From: Nautiliaceae bacterium
GTDB taxonomy: Bacteria; Campylobacterota; Campylobacteria; Campylobacterales; Nautiliaceae
Assembly: GCA_027062285.1 (NCBI GenBank)
Contig: JAMOTL010000030.1
Location: forward strand, 1 to 45,293
Length of the DNA: 45,293 nucleotides
Direction of reading: 5' to 3'
This document shows positions 33,564-43,017 of the stretch, in pieces (the stretch's first letter is position 1; each line of letters starts with the position of its first letter). The notes under the pieces were generated by a model that searched no databases, was not told where the DNA came from, and saw only the letters and a program-made list of their open reading frames with translations. Position numbers and translations under genes: made by a program.

Positions 33564-34829
33564 ATGAAAAAAACATTACTTTTATCAGTTTCGGCCGCTA
33601 TACTTTTTGCCGGAGGATTTAAAATCCCGGAACAATCGTTAAGCGGAATGGCTCTTAGCGCGGCAAACGTAGCAAACGCTCATGGTGCGGACAGTGCTTA
33701 TTACAACCCTGCGAATATGGCATTTAATAATGAAAAAAAAGATTTTTTCGAACTCACTTCTACTTTCATACATCTGAATAAGTTTAAATTTAAAAATGAC
33801 AACGGAGAAGTGTATTACTCCAGAAAAGAAGATTTTGTAGTACCGCAATTTCATTTTGCTTCGCATGACATTAACGGATGGAGATTAGGGTTTTCTATCA
33901 CATATCCGGGTGGTCTTTCTAAAAGATGGGATGATACAATTCCGGAAGCCGGTGCTAAAGAATTTACACTAAAAACTATTGAATTTAATCCCGTAATCGC
34001 CAAAAAAATTAATAATAATTTTTCTGTGGCATTCGGAATAAGATTTGTAAAATCAGAAGCGACAGCAAATATTTTAGGATTGAAAAATAACGGAGACGGA
34101 ACATATACACCTCTATATTCCGAATACTTAAACGGAGACAGCATAGATAGAGGATGGAATGTGGCACTCTCTTATCAAAATGACGAAAGAGATTTGAAAA
34201 TTGCCGCTACTTACCGTTCAAAAGTTAAATTAACACTATCAGGTGATGCCAGCGGATTTTACAATAAATATTTGATTACAAAAAATGTTTCTGACGGAGG
34301 AAAAGTAATAGCATTCAACACTCCAGGAAAAGTAAGCGTTCCGTTACCGGCTACACTAAATCTGGCAATCGCTAAAATATTTGGAAAAACGACTGTAGAG
34401 TTTGTTTTTGACAGAACTTACTGGTCAAAATATAAAAAACTTGATTTTGATTTTAAAGATGTTTACGTAAATGCCCTTTTTGGAAATCCTGTCCCTAAAA
34501 AATGGAAAGATGTAAATGCTTATAGAATAGGTGTAACACATGAATGTACTCAAAAACTTACCGCTATGGTTGCTTATGCCTATGATAAAACTCCAGTACC
34601 TGATTCTACAATCGATTTCAGTTTACCTGAAAACGACAAACATATTGTTTCCGGAGGAATAAAATATAAGTACGATGACAGATTGACTTTCGGATTATCG
34701 GCTTTATATACTAAACCTAAAAAAAGAAATGCTAAAATCTACGATAAAATATCAAAAAATTATATTTCAGGTGAGTTTAGCCAAGGCGGCGCTTATTTAT
34801 TCTCATTTGGTATAAATTACGCATACTAA
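33564..34829 (+). CDS. FadL/OmpP1/TodX family outer-membrane channel
   Basis: A 421-residue outer-membrane protein with a signal peptide (about 1-17). It then has the FadL hatch signature, ALSAANVANAHGADSAYYNPANMAF (about residues 31-55), and a beta-barrel of alternating strands ending in an aromatic residue (NYAY). The family takes up hydrophobic compounds such as long-chain fatty acids and aromatics. In a probable autotroph the substrate is unclear. It has a strong AGGAGG ribosome site and is the only plus-strand gene between holA and rnr. Confidence 0.88.
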   Translation: MKKTLLLSVSAAILFAGGFKIPEQSLSGMALSAANVANAHGADSAYYNPANMAFNNEKKDFFELTSTFIHLNKFKFKNDNGEVYYSRKEDFVVPQFHFASHDINGWRLGFSITYPGGLSKRWDDTIPEAGAKEFTLKTIEFNPVIAKKINNNFSVAFGIRFVKSEATANILGLKNNGDGTYTPLYSEYLNGDSIDRGWNVALSYQNDERDLKIAATYRSKVKLTLSGDASGFYNKYLITKNVSDGGKVIAFNTPGKVSVPLPATLNLAIAKIFGKTTVEFVFDRTYWSKYKKLDFDFKDVYVNALFGNPVPKKWKDVNAYRIGVTHECTQKLTAMVAYAYDKTPVPDSTIDFSLPENDKHIVSGGIKYKYDDRLTFGLSALYTKPKKRNAKIYDKISKNYISGEFSQGGAYLFSFGINYAY

Positions 34830-34851
34830 GAGGAAATTATTCCTCTATTTT
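34829..34851 (+). terminator. Terminator of the fadL-like gene
   Basis: AGAGGAA (34829-34835) and TTCCTCT (34840-34846) form a perfect 7-base stem with the tetraloop ATTA, followed by ATTTT. It overlaps the end of convergent rnr, whose stop codon lies in the loop. Confidence 0.6.
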
Positions 34852-36789
34852 ATATGCTTTACCTTTAATTTTAGCTGTTGCTATATTAGCGCTGAGAATT
34901 TCCACGTCAACTTTTTCAAAAAGATTAAACTGCTCAGTATTTTTAAGAAATACCCTCGCTCCAAGAAGCTTATCTTCAAGAATTTTGGCGATAGGCGGAA
35001 TTTCTTTATCCTCAATTACACCTTTATATTTATCACCGATATGAAGTGCCGCAAATCTTGCGTATTTTCTGTCATAGAAGTCCCATTCGACTTTCATCGC
35101 TTCTCTTTCAAGTTCGCTTAGTTTCACCACAAGAGCTTCAACGTTTCTTAAAATATAATCCACTATCTTTTTTTGTTCTTTTATAGTCGCTTTTAGAAGT
35201 CTATGAAGAGTAAGATCCGAATATCTTCTTATGGGTGAGGTAAAATGAGTATATCTATCAAACCCTAAAGCAAAATGAGGCGTACATGCCGCGTCGTATC
35301 TTGCTTGCTGTTGAGAGCGGATAATAAGTTTATCTACGAATTTTTTAATACCCATCTCTCTTGCCTGGGCTTGAATCTTTTCAACAACTTTTACAAAATC
35401 TTTCTCATCAACATCTACATCAATCCCAAGTGCCCCAAGCTCGGCATAAAGTTCATCAAGAGAATTTTCAGACGGTTTTTCGTGAACTCTAAAAATACCG
35501 AAATCTATCATTTTAGCAGCTGCCTTATTAGCCAAGAGCATACAGTCTTCTATAAGTTTATGAGACGGTGTCTCTTTTTCAATTCTTACTTCTTGTATCA
35601 TTCCATTTTCATCAAGACTCATTCTAATTTCATCACTCTCAAATTCAAGACCTTTTTTAAGTCTTTCGGTTCTTATATGCTGAATGTTTTCCCATAAAGG
35701 CATAAGCCATTCAAGTATCTCTTTATCAGTTTCATCAATATTTTCAAATTTACCTTCTAAAAATTCGTCAACCCTGTCATATGAATATTTTCTATGAGAA
35801 TTTATAATACCTTCAAAAAGTTCTTCTTTAATTACTTCATTATTATTATCTAAAGTTATTTTAAAAATAAAAGCAAGCCTATCTTCATGCTCTTTCAAAG
35901 AACAAATATTTTCACTAAGTTCTCTTGGCAACATTGGAACCGATTTATGAGGGAAATAAATACTAAATCCTCTCTCTCTTGCTTCTTTGTCAATATTACC
36001 GTTTAAATAAACATATTCACTTACATCAGCAATAGCCACGTATATTTCGTTTTTTTCTTTATCGTAATATATAGCATCATCGTGGTCTTTTGCCGTAGGC
36101 GGGTCAATAGTACAAAACGGAAGATGCGTTAAATCAACTCTGTCAGGATACATAGATTTATCTACATAATCACCAAAAGCTTTTGCTTCTTTTATTGCTT
36201 TTTTACTAAACTCTTCTTTTTTATTATATAAAGCCAATGAAATTTTTTCATCAACCCACGGATCTTGTAACACCCCGAGTACTTCTTCAATTTTAGCGGT
36301 ATAGTTATTTACTTTAAATACCGCACCTTCAGGAAGCTTTTTAAGTGTTTTTTTCTTCTCATTCACAAATACCGGCTGATCTGTTTTTACGTTTTTAAGA
36401 ACCGGTACTTTTTTACCCTTTTTAAATTCATATGTCAAATATACGACACTATACGCAAACGCTTTTTCTAAAATATAGACAACTTTCGCTTTTGGTCTGC
36501 CTTTTTTATTTCCAAGTTTTTTAGCAATAACCAAATCACCTTTGCTGGCACCGTTTAAGTGATGCGCCTCTATTAAATAGTCTTTTTCTTTTACTCCGAT
36601 TGGTATTAAAAAACCAAACCCTTTTTTTGTAACGTCAATTTTACCTACTCTATAATCAGGCTTTAGTTTAATAATTTTTCCATCGGTTACAATTCCCAGA
36701 GCTATTAAGTCGTTTATTACGTCTCTTTTATCTCTTGGAATGTCTTTTCTGTTTATTCCTTTTGCTAATTGAAAAGCAAATTCTTTCAT
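34837..36789 (-). CDS. rnr: Ribonuclease R (RNB family)
   Basis: A 650-residue 3'-5' exoribonuclease. N-terminal cold-shock-like domains (about 45-200) precede the RNB domain with CTIDPPTAKDHDDAIYYD, whose aspartates bind the metals, and FPHKSVPMLPRELSENICSL. FTSPIRRYSDLTLHRLL lies near residue 520. The C-terminus holds only a short S1-like segment, so it is shorter than the 813-residue E. coli enzyme but like the Campylobacter form. It lies two bases after the HDOD gene and ends the long minus-strand operon. Confidence 0.93.
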   Translation of the reverse strand: MKEFAFQLAKGINRKDIPRDKRDVINDLIALGIVTDGKIIKLKPDYRVGKIDVTKKGFGFLIPIGVKEKDYLIEAHHLNGASKGDLVIAKKLGNKKGRPKAKVVYILEKAFAYSVVYLTYEFKKGKKVPVLKNVKTDQPVFVNEKKKTLKKLPEGAVFKVNNYTAKIEEVLGVLQDPWVDEKISLALYNKKEEFSKKAIKEAKAFGDYVDKSMYPDRVDLTHLPFCTIDPPTAKDHDDAIYYDKEKNEIYVAIADVSEYVYLNGNIDKEARERGFSIYFPHKSVPMLPRELSENICSLKEHEDRLAFIFKITLDNNNEVIKEELFEGIINSHRKYSYDRVDEFLEGKFENIDETDKEILEWLMPLWENIQHIRTERLKKGLEFESDEIRMSLDENGMIQEVRIEKETPSHKLIEDCMLLANKAAAKMIDFGIFRVHEKPSENSLDELYAELGALGIDVDVDEKDFVKVVEKIQAQAREMGIKKFVDKLIIRSQQQARYDAACTPHFALGFDRYTHFTSPIRRYSDLTLHRLLKATIKEQKKIVDYILRNVEALVVKLSELEREAMKVEWDFYDRKYARFAALHIGDKYKGVIEDKEIPPIAKILEDKLLGARVFLKNTEQFNLFEKVDVEILSANIATAKIKGKAYKIEE

Positions 36790-36791
36790 AT

Positions 36792-37589
36792 TTATCCTTG
36801 ATTTAATTTTTCTAATGCTTTATTTAATTCTTCAGTATTCAAGCCGTATTTTTCAGCTTTTTCAAAACCTTTTTTTATATCTTCTTCTTCGAATTTTAAT
36901 AAATCGTATATAGTTTTGATTACGTCCAACGCCGCCGCTTCTTCTTTATATGTAGGTGCTTCATGAGGAGAGTTTATAAATTTTATAGGTTCGATCAATT
37001 CTTCTCCAAAATGCCAGTGTTTAAATAATTCCGCAGTAATTTCAGTAGTAGTAGCCCCTACAAATTCTTTTTCTAAATTTTCTCTGTTTTCTTTGGTAAG
37101 TCTTTTTCTAAACTCTTCAGCTACACCTTCCGAATTTAATACAAGGGATATGATCACCGCCCCTAAATCAATTAAAAAAGCATCGGTTGTAATTATATCA
37201 AGTTTTTCACCGCCTTTAGATCTATACCAGTTAAACGCAAGAGCATTTCTTTTAGTACTGACTTCATGAAAACGGTTTTCATCTATTCCGTATGCGCTTA
37301 AATCAAATTTCAGACTGTTTCTAACAGCAAAAGATATTACGAAACCTTTTATAGTCGTCATACCAAATTTACTAACGGCCATATTAACCGTTTTAATCTC
37401 TTTTGTAAATCCATAAAGAGGAGAATTTGCAGCTTTAAGTAAATTTGCCGTTAGCATCGGATCCGCTTCAATAATAGGAACCAAATCTTTAAGAGCCGAA
37501 TTTGGATCATTTGTAATTCTTTGAACTTCCATAACTGTTTTTGGCAAAGGTGGAAGTGATTTTATTTTCTGTAAAATTTTTTCATTCAT
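36792..37589 (-). CDS. HDOD domain protein
   Basis: A protein of about 265 residues. The HDOD domain (about 10-205) starts KIKSLPPLPKTVMEVQRITNDP, with MLTANLLKAANSPLYGF just after. The usual catalytic HD residues of phosphohydrolases are absent, as in all HDOD proteins, which act as signalling or scaffold modules. The ATG at 37589 is preferred over an adjacent TTG because of AAGGAG five bases upstream. It overlaps the TPR gene by 8 bases. Its place between pilus-like genes and rnr suggests a link to surface structure control, but this is inference. Confidence 0.85.
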   Translation of the reverse strand: MNEKILQKIKSLPPLPKTVMEVQRITNDPNSALKDLVPIIEADPMLTANLLKAANSPLYGFTKEIKTVNMAVSKFGMTTIKGFVISFAVRNSLKFDLSAYGIDENRFHEVSTKRNALAFNWYRSKGGEKLDIITTDAFLIDLGAVIISLVLNSEGVAEEFRKRLTKENRENLEKEFVGATTTEITAELFKHWHFGEELIEPIKFINSPHEAPTYKEEAAALDVIKTIYDLLKFEEEDIKKGFEKAEKYGLNTEELNKALEKLNQG

Positions 37590-38316
37590 CAATACTCCTT
37601 ATTTTAGCTTTGATATCAGGATTTTCACCATATTGATCCAAGTAAATACCCAATATCTCTTTGGCTTTTTGTTTTTTATTCTCTTTAAGAAGTATATCGG
37701 CAAAAAGCAACCAACTCTCCACTTTTTGAGGGGATAAATTATTAGCTTTTATCACCCATATTTGTGCTTGTTTATATTTTTTTTGATTATAATAAGTTCT
37801 TGCTATCATCATCGCAAGATCATATGAAGGTTTTTGAGAAAACTTTTGTTTAAGTTCTGTTAGAGACACAGGTTTTTCTTTGATGATTAATTGAGGATTC
37901 GGTTTAACCGGAGGCGGAGATTTCGGTTTATTTTTTATCTCTTTTTTTGTTTTTTTTATTTTTTTCTCTTCTTTTACTTCTTTTTTTTCAAATTTTTCCT
38001 CTTTTATTTCATTCTCATCTATATTAGGTATTACAAATATTAATTTGTCATTTTTTTGAGATTCTTTTTTAATTTTTTTTACTTCGGTTTTTTTAATTTT
38101 TTCCTTAAGTTTTGGCTTTTCTTTCGTTTCATTTTTTTCATAAGTTTTAATTTCTTTTTTATTTTTATTTACAAACGACGGTAATTTTTTAACGGATATC
38201 TTTTTATAAAAATAATATCCTCCGATTATTAGCACAACAACAATTATTAAACTAAAAAAAATTTTTAATTTTTGCTTTTTATAATATTCTTTTTCAAGCT
38301 CTTCGTATCTATGCAC
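37582..38316 (-). CDS. MshN-like membrane-anchored TPR protein
   Basis: A 244-residue protein with a basic N-terminus, one transmembrane helix (about 17-37), a long lysine/glutamate-rich spacer (about 40-135), a proline-rich segment and a TPR-like C-terminal domain (about 155-240). The layout and place after an MshM-type ATPase fit MshN of MSHA-type pili; Campylobacter CtsX occupies the similar slot. The start is GTG 38316 with AAGG seven bases upstream, overlapping the ATPase stop by one base. Confidence 0.65.
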   Translation of the reverse strand: MHRYEELEKEYYKKQKLKIFFSLIIVVVLIIGGYYFYKKISVKKLPSFVNKNKKEIKTYEKNETKEKPKLKEKIKKTEVKKIKKESQKNDKLIFVIPNIDENEIKEEKFEKKEVKEEKKIKKTKKEIKNKPKSPPPVKPNPQLIIKEKPVSLTELKQKFSQKPSYDLAMMIARTYYNQKKYKQAQIWVIKANNLSPQKVESWLLFADILLKENKKQKAKEILGIYLDQYGENPDIKAKIRSIDE

Positions 38317-39047
38317 TATTTAGCCTTCAAATCCATAATTGCTATTTCGATATATTTATTGTCTATTTTATTATTAGCGAATCTTGAGGGATCTTTTTTA
38401 TAAAAATAATCCATAACATCAAACAGTTTAAACATTAACTGATTGGTTGCCCTTAAGGAGCCTTTTGTAAATTTATATATTTTTTTAAAATTTTTTTTGG
38501 AAAACATATCTGCAATTTCATTCAAATTATTTTTAAGAAGTTTTGAATATATAAAATTTTCCATCTCAGGCAGAGTTACTTTTTTAACAGGTATAATATA
38601 GTTAATTCTAGTACTGAAATGTTTTTTTTCAAGTAGTTTTTTAATATCCGTATCATGGGTAGCAAAAACTATAGTAACATTCCCTCTGTCAGCATAAATT
38701 CTTAAATTTTCCCATATTTCACTCGTTAAAAGCTGTGCTTCATCTAAAAGAAGTATTTGATGGGTGTTAATATCAAGCGATTTTAAAAGCGAAAGTATGG
38801 AGTTTATTTCTAAATAAGGATTTGAAACAAAAAATACTTTTTTATTTGTTTTTAGTTCTTCATAAACATTTCTTAATAAAAGACTTTTACCGCTTCCCGC
38901 TTCTCCTGTTAGGAGTATCATTTTTTCTTTTTGATTAATAGCTAAAAGCAAATCGTTTTTTGTTTTTTCAGAAGTACTCAAAGGGATGTAGTGCTTTAAA
39001 TCCACTACATCCCTAAAAAGTTCTCTTGCCTCAGCGAAGCTCACCAA
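38316..39047 (-). CDS. MshM/ExeA-type AAA+ ATPase (CtsP-like)
   Basis: A 243-residue ATPase with Walker A TGEAGSGKS (about residues 47-55) and Walker B ILLLDEAQLL (about 97-106), then a sensor-like IVFATHD. It belongs to the ExeA/MshM family that works with secretins; Campylobacter CtsP, needed for DNA uptake, has the same place after the secretin gene. It has no GspE/PilB motor features. The start is TTG 39047 or GTG 39044; the gene overlaps the secretin end by about 15 bases. Confidence 0.82.
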   Translation of the reverse strand: MVSFAEARELFRDVVDLKHYIPLSTSEKTKNDLLLAINQKEKMILLTGEAGSGKSLLLRNVYEELKTNKKVFFVSNPYLEINSILSLLKSLDINTHQILLLDEAQLLTSEIWENLRIYADRGNVTIVFATHDTDIKKLLEKKHFSTRINYIIPVKKVTLPEMENFIYSKLLKNNLNEIADMFSKKNFKKIYKFTKGSLRATNQLMFKLFDVMDYFYKKDPSRFANNKIDNKYIEIAIMDLKAK

Positions 39048-40386
39048 ACCCTAAATCCCTTAAAGTTTTTTTCTTTTTTAAATCAATTATATGAGGAGTA
39101 ATCACAAACACAAGTTCTTTTTTCGTGGTAATTTTTTCTTTTGAAGAGAAAAGATATTTAATTAACGGAATTTCTTTTAAAATAGGAACACCGTTTACTT
39201 TTAAGCTTTTATCATCACTTATAAGACCACCTAAAACAATAGTGTCATTATCTTTTACCTTAACAACACTTAGCATAGTATTATCTCTTGTATCAGGCGG
39301 CATATCTCTTACGGTTTGAGTACTTAGCTGAGTCATATCTCTAAATGAACTTATTCTCGGAGCGATACTTAAAATAATCTCACCTCTTTCGCTTATCTGC
39401 GGAGTAATATCCAAAATAACACCTACAAATTTTGAATCTATGGTATATTCCGTATTTGGATTTCCGTTTTGATCCGTTACAACTTTTGATGCGTATTTAT
39501 AATAAATAGTATCACCAACACTTATAATCGCTTTTTGATTGTTTAAAGTCATAATTTTAGGGTTTGAAATAGAATTAACATTTCCGTTTTGGGCTAAAAA
39601 GTTTAATAATGCGCCCACATTAAACTGAGATGCTTTAAATATTGAATTTGAACCGACGATGTTTTCAGCTCTTAACGGGACCGAACTATTTGGTAATGAT
39701 AAAGAAAGTTGAGACCAATCGATTCCGGTTTTATGAGATTTTGACAATTCCACACTGTATATTTTTACATCTATTAACACTTCTTTAGTCAAAGAATCCA
39801 TAAGGTTTTTCATAAAATCATCAACAGCTTTTAACTGTTTCATATTCCCTGTAACTACTATTACTCCAGTATCTTTATTTACGATAGGTTCAAGTGTGTC
39901 TTTTTGATCTTCGTCTTTATTGTTTTCAAGAAGTTTTTTTAATTGATCTTCAATTTTATCCCAAAAGGTAAAATCATAATTATTGGTAACTTTATTATCA
40001 GTAGCATCCAATACCGCTTCGCCTTTTCTACTGCTGGAAATAAAATCTAATTTATAACTTTTTGTTTTATAATAACTTATCTCAAGTTCACCGTTACGCA
40101 ACGTATAAAAAAGACCTCTTTTTTTCAAAATCAAATCCAGAATTTGAGTAAATGTATAATCTTTAATTCTCACAAACGGCATTTTTTCTTCTAAAAGTTT
40201 TTTGGCTTTTTTATCTTTTATAATGACGTTGACATTACACTTTTGTGTTCCGAGTAAATATAAAAACTCTTTTATGCTCAAACGTTCATTTTTATTAAAG
40301 CTGTTGGCATAAGAAAAAAGTTTATTGCTACAATCCGCCCCGTAACTTACAATTAACAACATTAAAACGATTAACAATTTTTTCAT
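39031..40386 (-). CDS. MshL/PilQ-type secretin (CtsD-like)
   Basis: A 451-residue outer-membrane secretin. It has a signal peptide (about 1-16), an N0/STN-like domain (about 35-105), a short N1-type domain (about 165-195) and the secretin core (about 200-435) with VPILKEIPLIKYLFSSKE and ELVFVITPHII at the end. Its length and MSHA-like N-domain fit MshL. It would form the gated pore for a pilus, type II secretion or DNA-uptake machine. It overlaps the PilP-like gene by 4 bases. Confidence 0.9.
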   Translation of the reverse strand: MKKLLIVLMLLIVSYGADCSNKLFSYANSFNKNERLSIKEFLYLLGTQKCNVNVIIKDKKAKKLLEEKMPFVRIKDYTFTQILDLILKKRGLFYTLRNGELEISYYKTKSYKLDFISSSRKGEAVLDATDNKVTNNYDFTFWDKIEDQLKKLLENNKDEDQKDTLEPIVNKDTGVIVVTGNMKQLKAVDDFMKNLMDSLTKEVLIDVKIYSVELSKSHKTGIDWSQLSLSLPNSSVPLRAENIVGSNSIFKASQFNVGALLNFLAQNGNVNSISNPKIMTLNNQKAIISVGDTIYYKYASKVVTDQNGNPNTEYTIDSKFVGVILDITPQISERGEIILSIAPRISSFRDMTQLSTQTVRDMPPDTRDNTMLSVVKVKDNDTIVLGGLISDDKSLKVNGVPILKEIPLIKYLFSSKEKITTKKELVFVITPHIIDLKKKKTLRDLGFGELR

Positions 40387-40808
40387 TTTATTTCCTTGAA
40401 CCCTGGTATTTTTTTATTAAGAGATTTTATCAGTGCTTTTTTACCGCATTTAAAAACCGCTTTGTCTATCGTAATTTTAGCTAATTTACAATTATAAATT
40501 TTATCACCGACCTTTATCCATTTTTTTTGTGTTTTTATAAGCTGATCACCTAAATATTCATCCACTTTTACATATGCCTGATTATTAAATATCGAAAGTA
40601 AATCAATTTTAACTTTTTTTACTAACAGTTTTTGAATATTTTGTCCTTTTGATTTATTTATAATTTTTATTTCAAAAGGTGCCGTTCTGTCTTCAACATT
40701 TCTTAATTCGAAATTATAATTAACCAGTTTATTTACAAATGTAAGATATTTATCGTCTTGAGCAAGTAAAAATAGAAAAAATCCCATAATTAATATTATT
40801 TTTTTCAT
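40383..40808 (-). CDS. PilP-like periplasmic protein
   Basis: A 141-residue exported protein with a signal peptide (about 1-16) and a beta-rich domain containing AYVKVDEYLGDQLIKTQKKWIKVGDKIYNCKLAKI. This strand pattern and the place just before a secretin fit PilP/GspC-type linkers between inner membrane and secretin. No lipobox is seen. The assignment rests mainly on order and fold-like pattern. It overlaps both neighbours by 4 bases. Confidence 0.6.
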   Translation of the reverse strand: MKKIILIMGFFLFLLAQDDKYLTFVNKLVNYNFELRNVEDRTAPFEIKIINKSKGQNIQKLLVKKVKIDLLSIFNNQAYVKVDEYLGDQLIKTQKKWIKVGDKIYNCKLAKITIDKAVFKCGKKALIKSLNKKIPGFKEIK

Positions 40809-41434
40809 CTGTCATATCCATATACGGAAAATTTAATGTAAAAAGTCGAAGGTGACGTAATTTTCATCTCTTTTACCCTTATTAATTCTTTTCTGTTTTC
40901 ATAATTGTATAAATAATAAATAAAATTTTTATATTTACCCACCAATTCTATTCCGATATCCATTCTTTTTACAATTTCAGGCATTTTTGTTTTTTTTGTA
41001 GTATTAACGTCAAAAATTTCATTTTCTACTTTTTTTACTTCCATTCCTTTATTTTTAGCATCTCTTACAGTCTCTCTTACAAGATTCGCCCATTTATACT
41101 GATCAAATTCGGCAAAATCCAATAAATTTGCCAACTCGGTATAAAACATTTTCTGTTTTTTCAGAGTGGCAACTTTACTCTGTTTTTGCTTAATTTGTTT
41201 ATTTAAAACCGAAATTCTTGTCTGTAATACTCTTATGGAAGTATTTAACATATGATATTGATTTGTAAGATTCGAATATCTTTTTTCCTCTTTTATTTTA
41301 TAATTAACTACTACAGGGTATAAAAAATAATAAATAATAAATCCGATTAAAAATACGGTAAGAATAATTAAATATATAAAATCTTTTTTATTTTTTTCAT
41401 AAAAATAACTATCTAATCTATCAAAACTTTTCAT
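40805..41434 (-). CDS. PilO-like inner-membrane protein
   Basis: A 209-residue protein with one transmembrane helix (about 19-41), a coiled coil (about 43-95) and a C-terminal alpha/beta domain. This is the PilO/GspM plan: a bitopic protein that pairs with PilN. Sequence similarity is weak, as usual, so the call leans on architecture and on lying between the PilM-PilN fusion and the PilP-like gene. It overlaps both by 4 bases. Confidence 0.62.
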   Translation of the reverse strand: MKSFDRLDSYFYEKNKKDFIYLIILTVFLIGFIIYYFLYPVVVNYKIKEEKRYSNLTNQYHMLNTSIRVLQTRISVLNKQIKQKQSKVATLKKQKMFYTELANLLDFAEFDQYKWANLVRETVRDAKNKGMEVKKVENEIFDVNTTKKTKMPEIVKRMDIGIELVGKYKNFIYYLYNYENRKELIRVKEMKITSPSTFYIKFSVYGYDR

Positions 41435-43017
41435 TCTTTTATCCTAATCTCAGAATTATATTTCCCTTCTTTATAAACAATTTCGTCAAAATCAACTGAA
41501 AAACCGTTATCCGCTAAATCTTTTATAAGATTCGGAATATCAGATTCATGATAAGAAAATAATTTAATAGTATATAAACCTTTTTTATATTCAATAATTT
41601 TGGCATAAACTTTATTTTTATTCATGAGATAAGTAATATCGACTATTTCTTGAGATTTAGGAAGATATGAAAATTTAAATTTATATACTTCTTCTATGAA
41701 TTTTTGAATTCTTCTTACTTCTTTTTGATTTTCTTCTATCTCTTTAGTAAGTTGTTTATCTTTTGACTGTAACGCAAACATCTGTTTTTGTAATTGAATT
41801 TTTTTAGAATTTAATTTATCAATTTCTTTTGAAAGTTCTTTATTTTTCATTTCGAAATTTAATCCGATTAAATAAAGATATAAAGGATAAGCTCCCAAAA
41901 TTAATACGGAAATAATCGCAGTTAAAATTAATATCCCGCTCGGTCTGTAAAAGAAAGTCGGTTTTCTTAAAAATTTAGAAAAATTATATCTTTGATCGTT
42001 ATATTTATAGGCATAATGAGTTTCAAGCATAGCAAGAAATAAGAAAGGATCAACCGGAAGTCTGTCAAGATTATATTTTTCATAAAATTCAAAATTTTTT
42101 ACTTCTAATCCCAATACGTTTTGAAGATATTCGTCAGCTTCTTCTATATCTCCGTATTCAGAAGTAACAAATATTCTATCTAAATCCTCTATATTGTATT
42201 TTTGTTTAAATTTATTTATTTCATCTATAATAATATTCGCAATATTCGAAAAATTTTTCTTTATTATTTCTAAAACCAACAATTCATTGGATGAATATTT
42301 TCCTATAGAAAGACCTTTTTTTAATAAAAGCTTTTTAAAGAGCTCGTAGTCGAAACCTTTAATTTTTAATTCCGAAAGTGACTGATAAATTTTATTTAAT
42401 CCTTCAGCCAAAGTATTCATATATACAAGTTCACCTTCGGAATAAAAAGTTAAAAAGATTTTATCATATAAAAACACTACAAATAAATCGTTTCCTTTTT
42501 TTAAGATACCTTCTTCATACAAAGCTCTATAAGAAAAAGCCGGAAAACTAATATAATCGATATATCCCGCTTCTTTTAAAATATACTTGAATTCTTTCGT
42601 TAAATCTTCTACAGACACGATAACCGTTTCAACGACGGCATGCTTGTCATCTTTTAATTTTTCAACGACTTTATACTTAATTTCGTATTCCTGCGTCTCT
42701 TCAACACCTGCTTCTTCATAAACTTTAGTTTCGATATAACTTTTTAAATCAACCTTTTCCAAAACTGATTTTTCTATTTCGAAACTATAAAATATCGCTT
42801 TATCTATAGGAATATAAGAACATAAAAGAGGAGTTGATTTTAAAGACCCTCTGTAAATCCTAATAAGTTTTTTCTTCGTATAAAGAATATATCTATCTTT
42901 ACCTTTGACACCTACTACTTCGTCTATATCATAATTATATTTTTTTATATATCTAAATTCAGATTTAATAGAATTTAAAAGTTCCTGGATTTTCTCTTTT
43001 TTTATTCCCTTTTTCAT
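41431..43017 (-). CDS. Large bitopic protein, apparent PilM-PilN fusion
   Basis: A 528-residue protein. Residues about 1-345 form an actin-fold-like PilM/GspL-type cytoplasmic domain, with strands such as DLFVVFLYDKIFLTFYSEGE and RIFVTSEYGDIEEADEYL. One transmembrane helix is at 362-386, a long coiled coil at about 388-445, and a ferredoxin-like PilN-type domain fills the C-terminus. In type IV pilus systems these parts are normally two genes; type II GspL has a similar one-chain plan. It shares one base with era and overlaps the PilO-like gene by 4 bases. Confidence 0.72.
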   Translation of the reverse strand: MKKGIKKEKIQELLNSIKSEFRYIKKYNYDIDEVVGVKGKDRYILYTKKKLIRIYRGSLKSTPLLCSYIPIDKAIFYSFEIEKSVLEKVDLKSYIETKVYEEAGVEETQEYEIKYKVVEKLKDDKHAVVETVIVSVEDLTKEFKYILKEAGYIDYISFPAFSYRALYEEGILKKGNDLFVVFLYDKIFLTFYSEGELVYMNTLAEGLNKIYQSLSELKIKGFDYELFKKLLLKKGLSIGKYSSNELLVLEIIKKNFSNIANIIIDEINKFKQKYNIEDLDRIFVTSEYGDIEEADEYLQNVLGLEVKNFEFYEKYNLDRLPVDPFLFLAMLETHYAYKYNDQRYNFSKFLRKPTFFYRPSGILILTAIISVLILGAYPLYLYLIGLNFEMKNKELSKEIDKLNSKKIQLQKQMFALQSKDKQLTKEIEENQKEVRRIQKFIEEVYKFKFSYLPKSQEIVDITYLMNKNKVYAKIIEYKKGLYTIKLFSYHESDIPNLIKDLADNGFSVDFDEIVYKEGKYNSEIRIKE

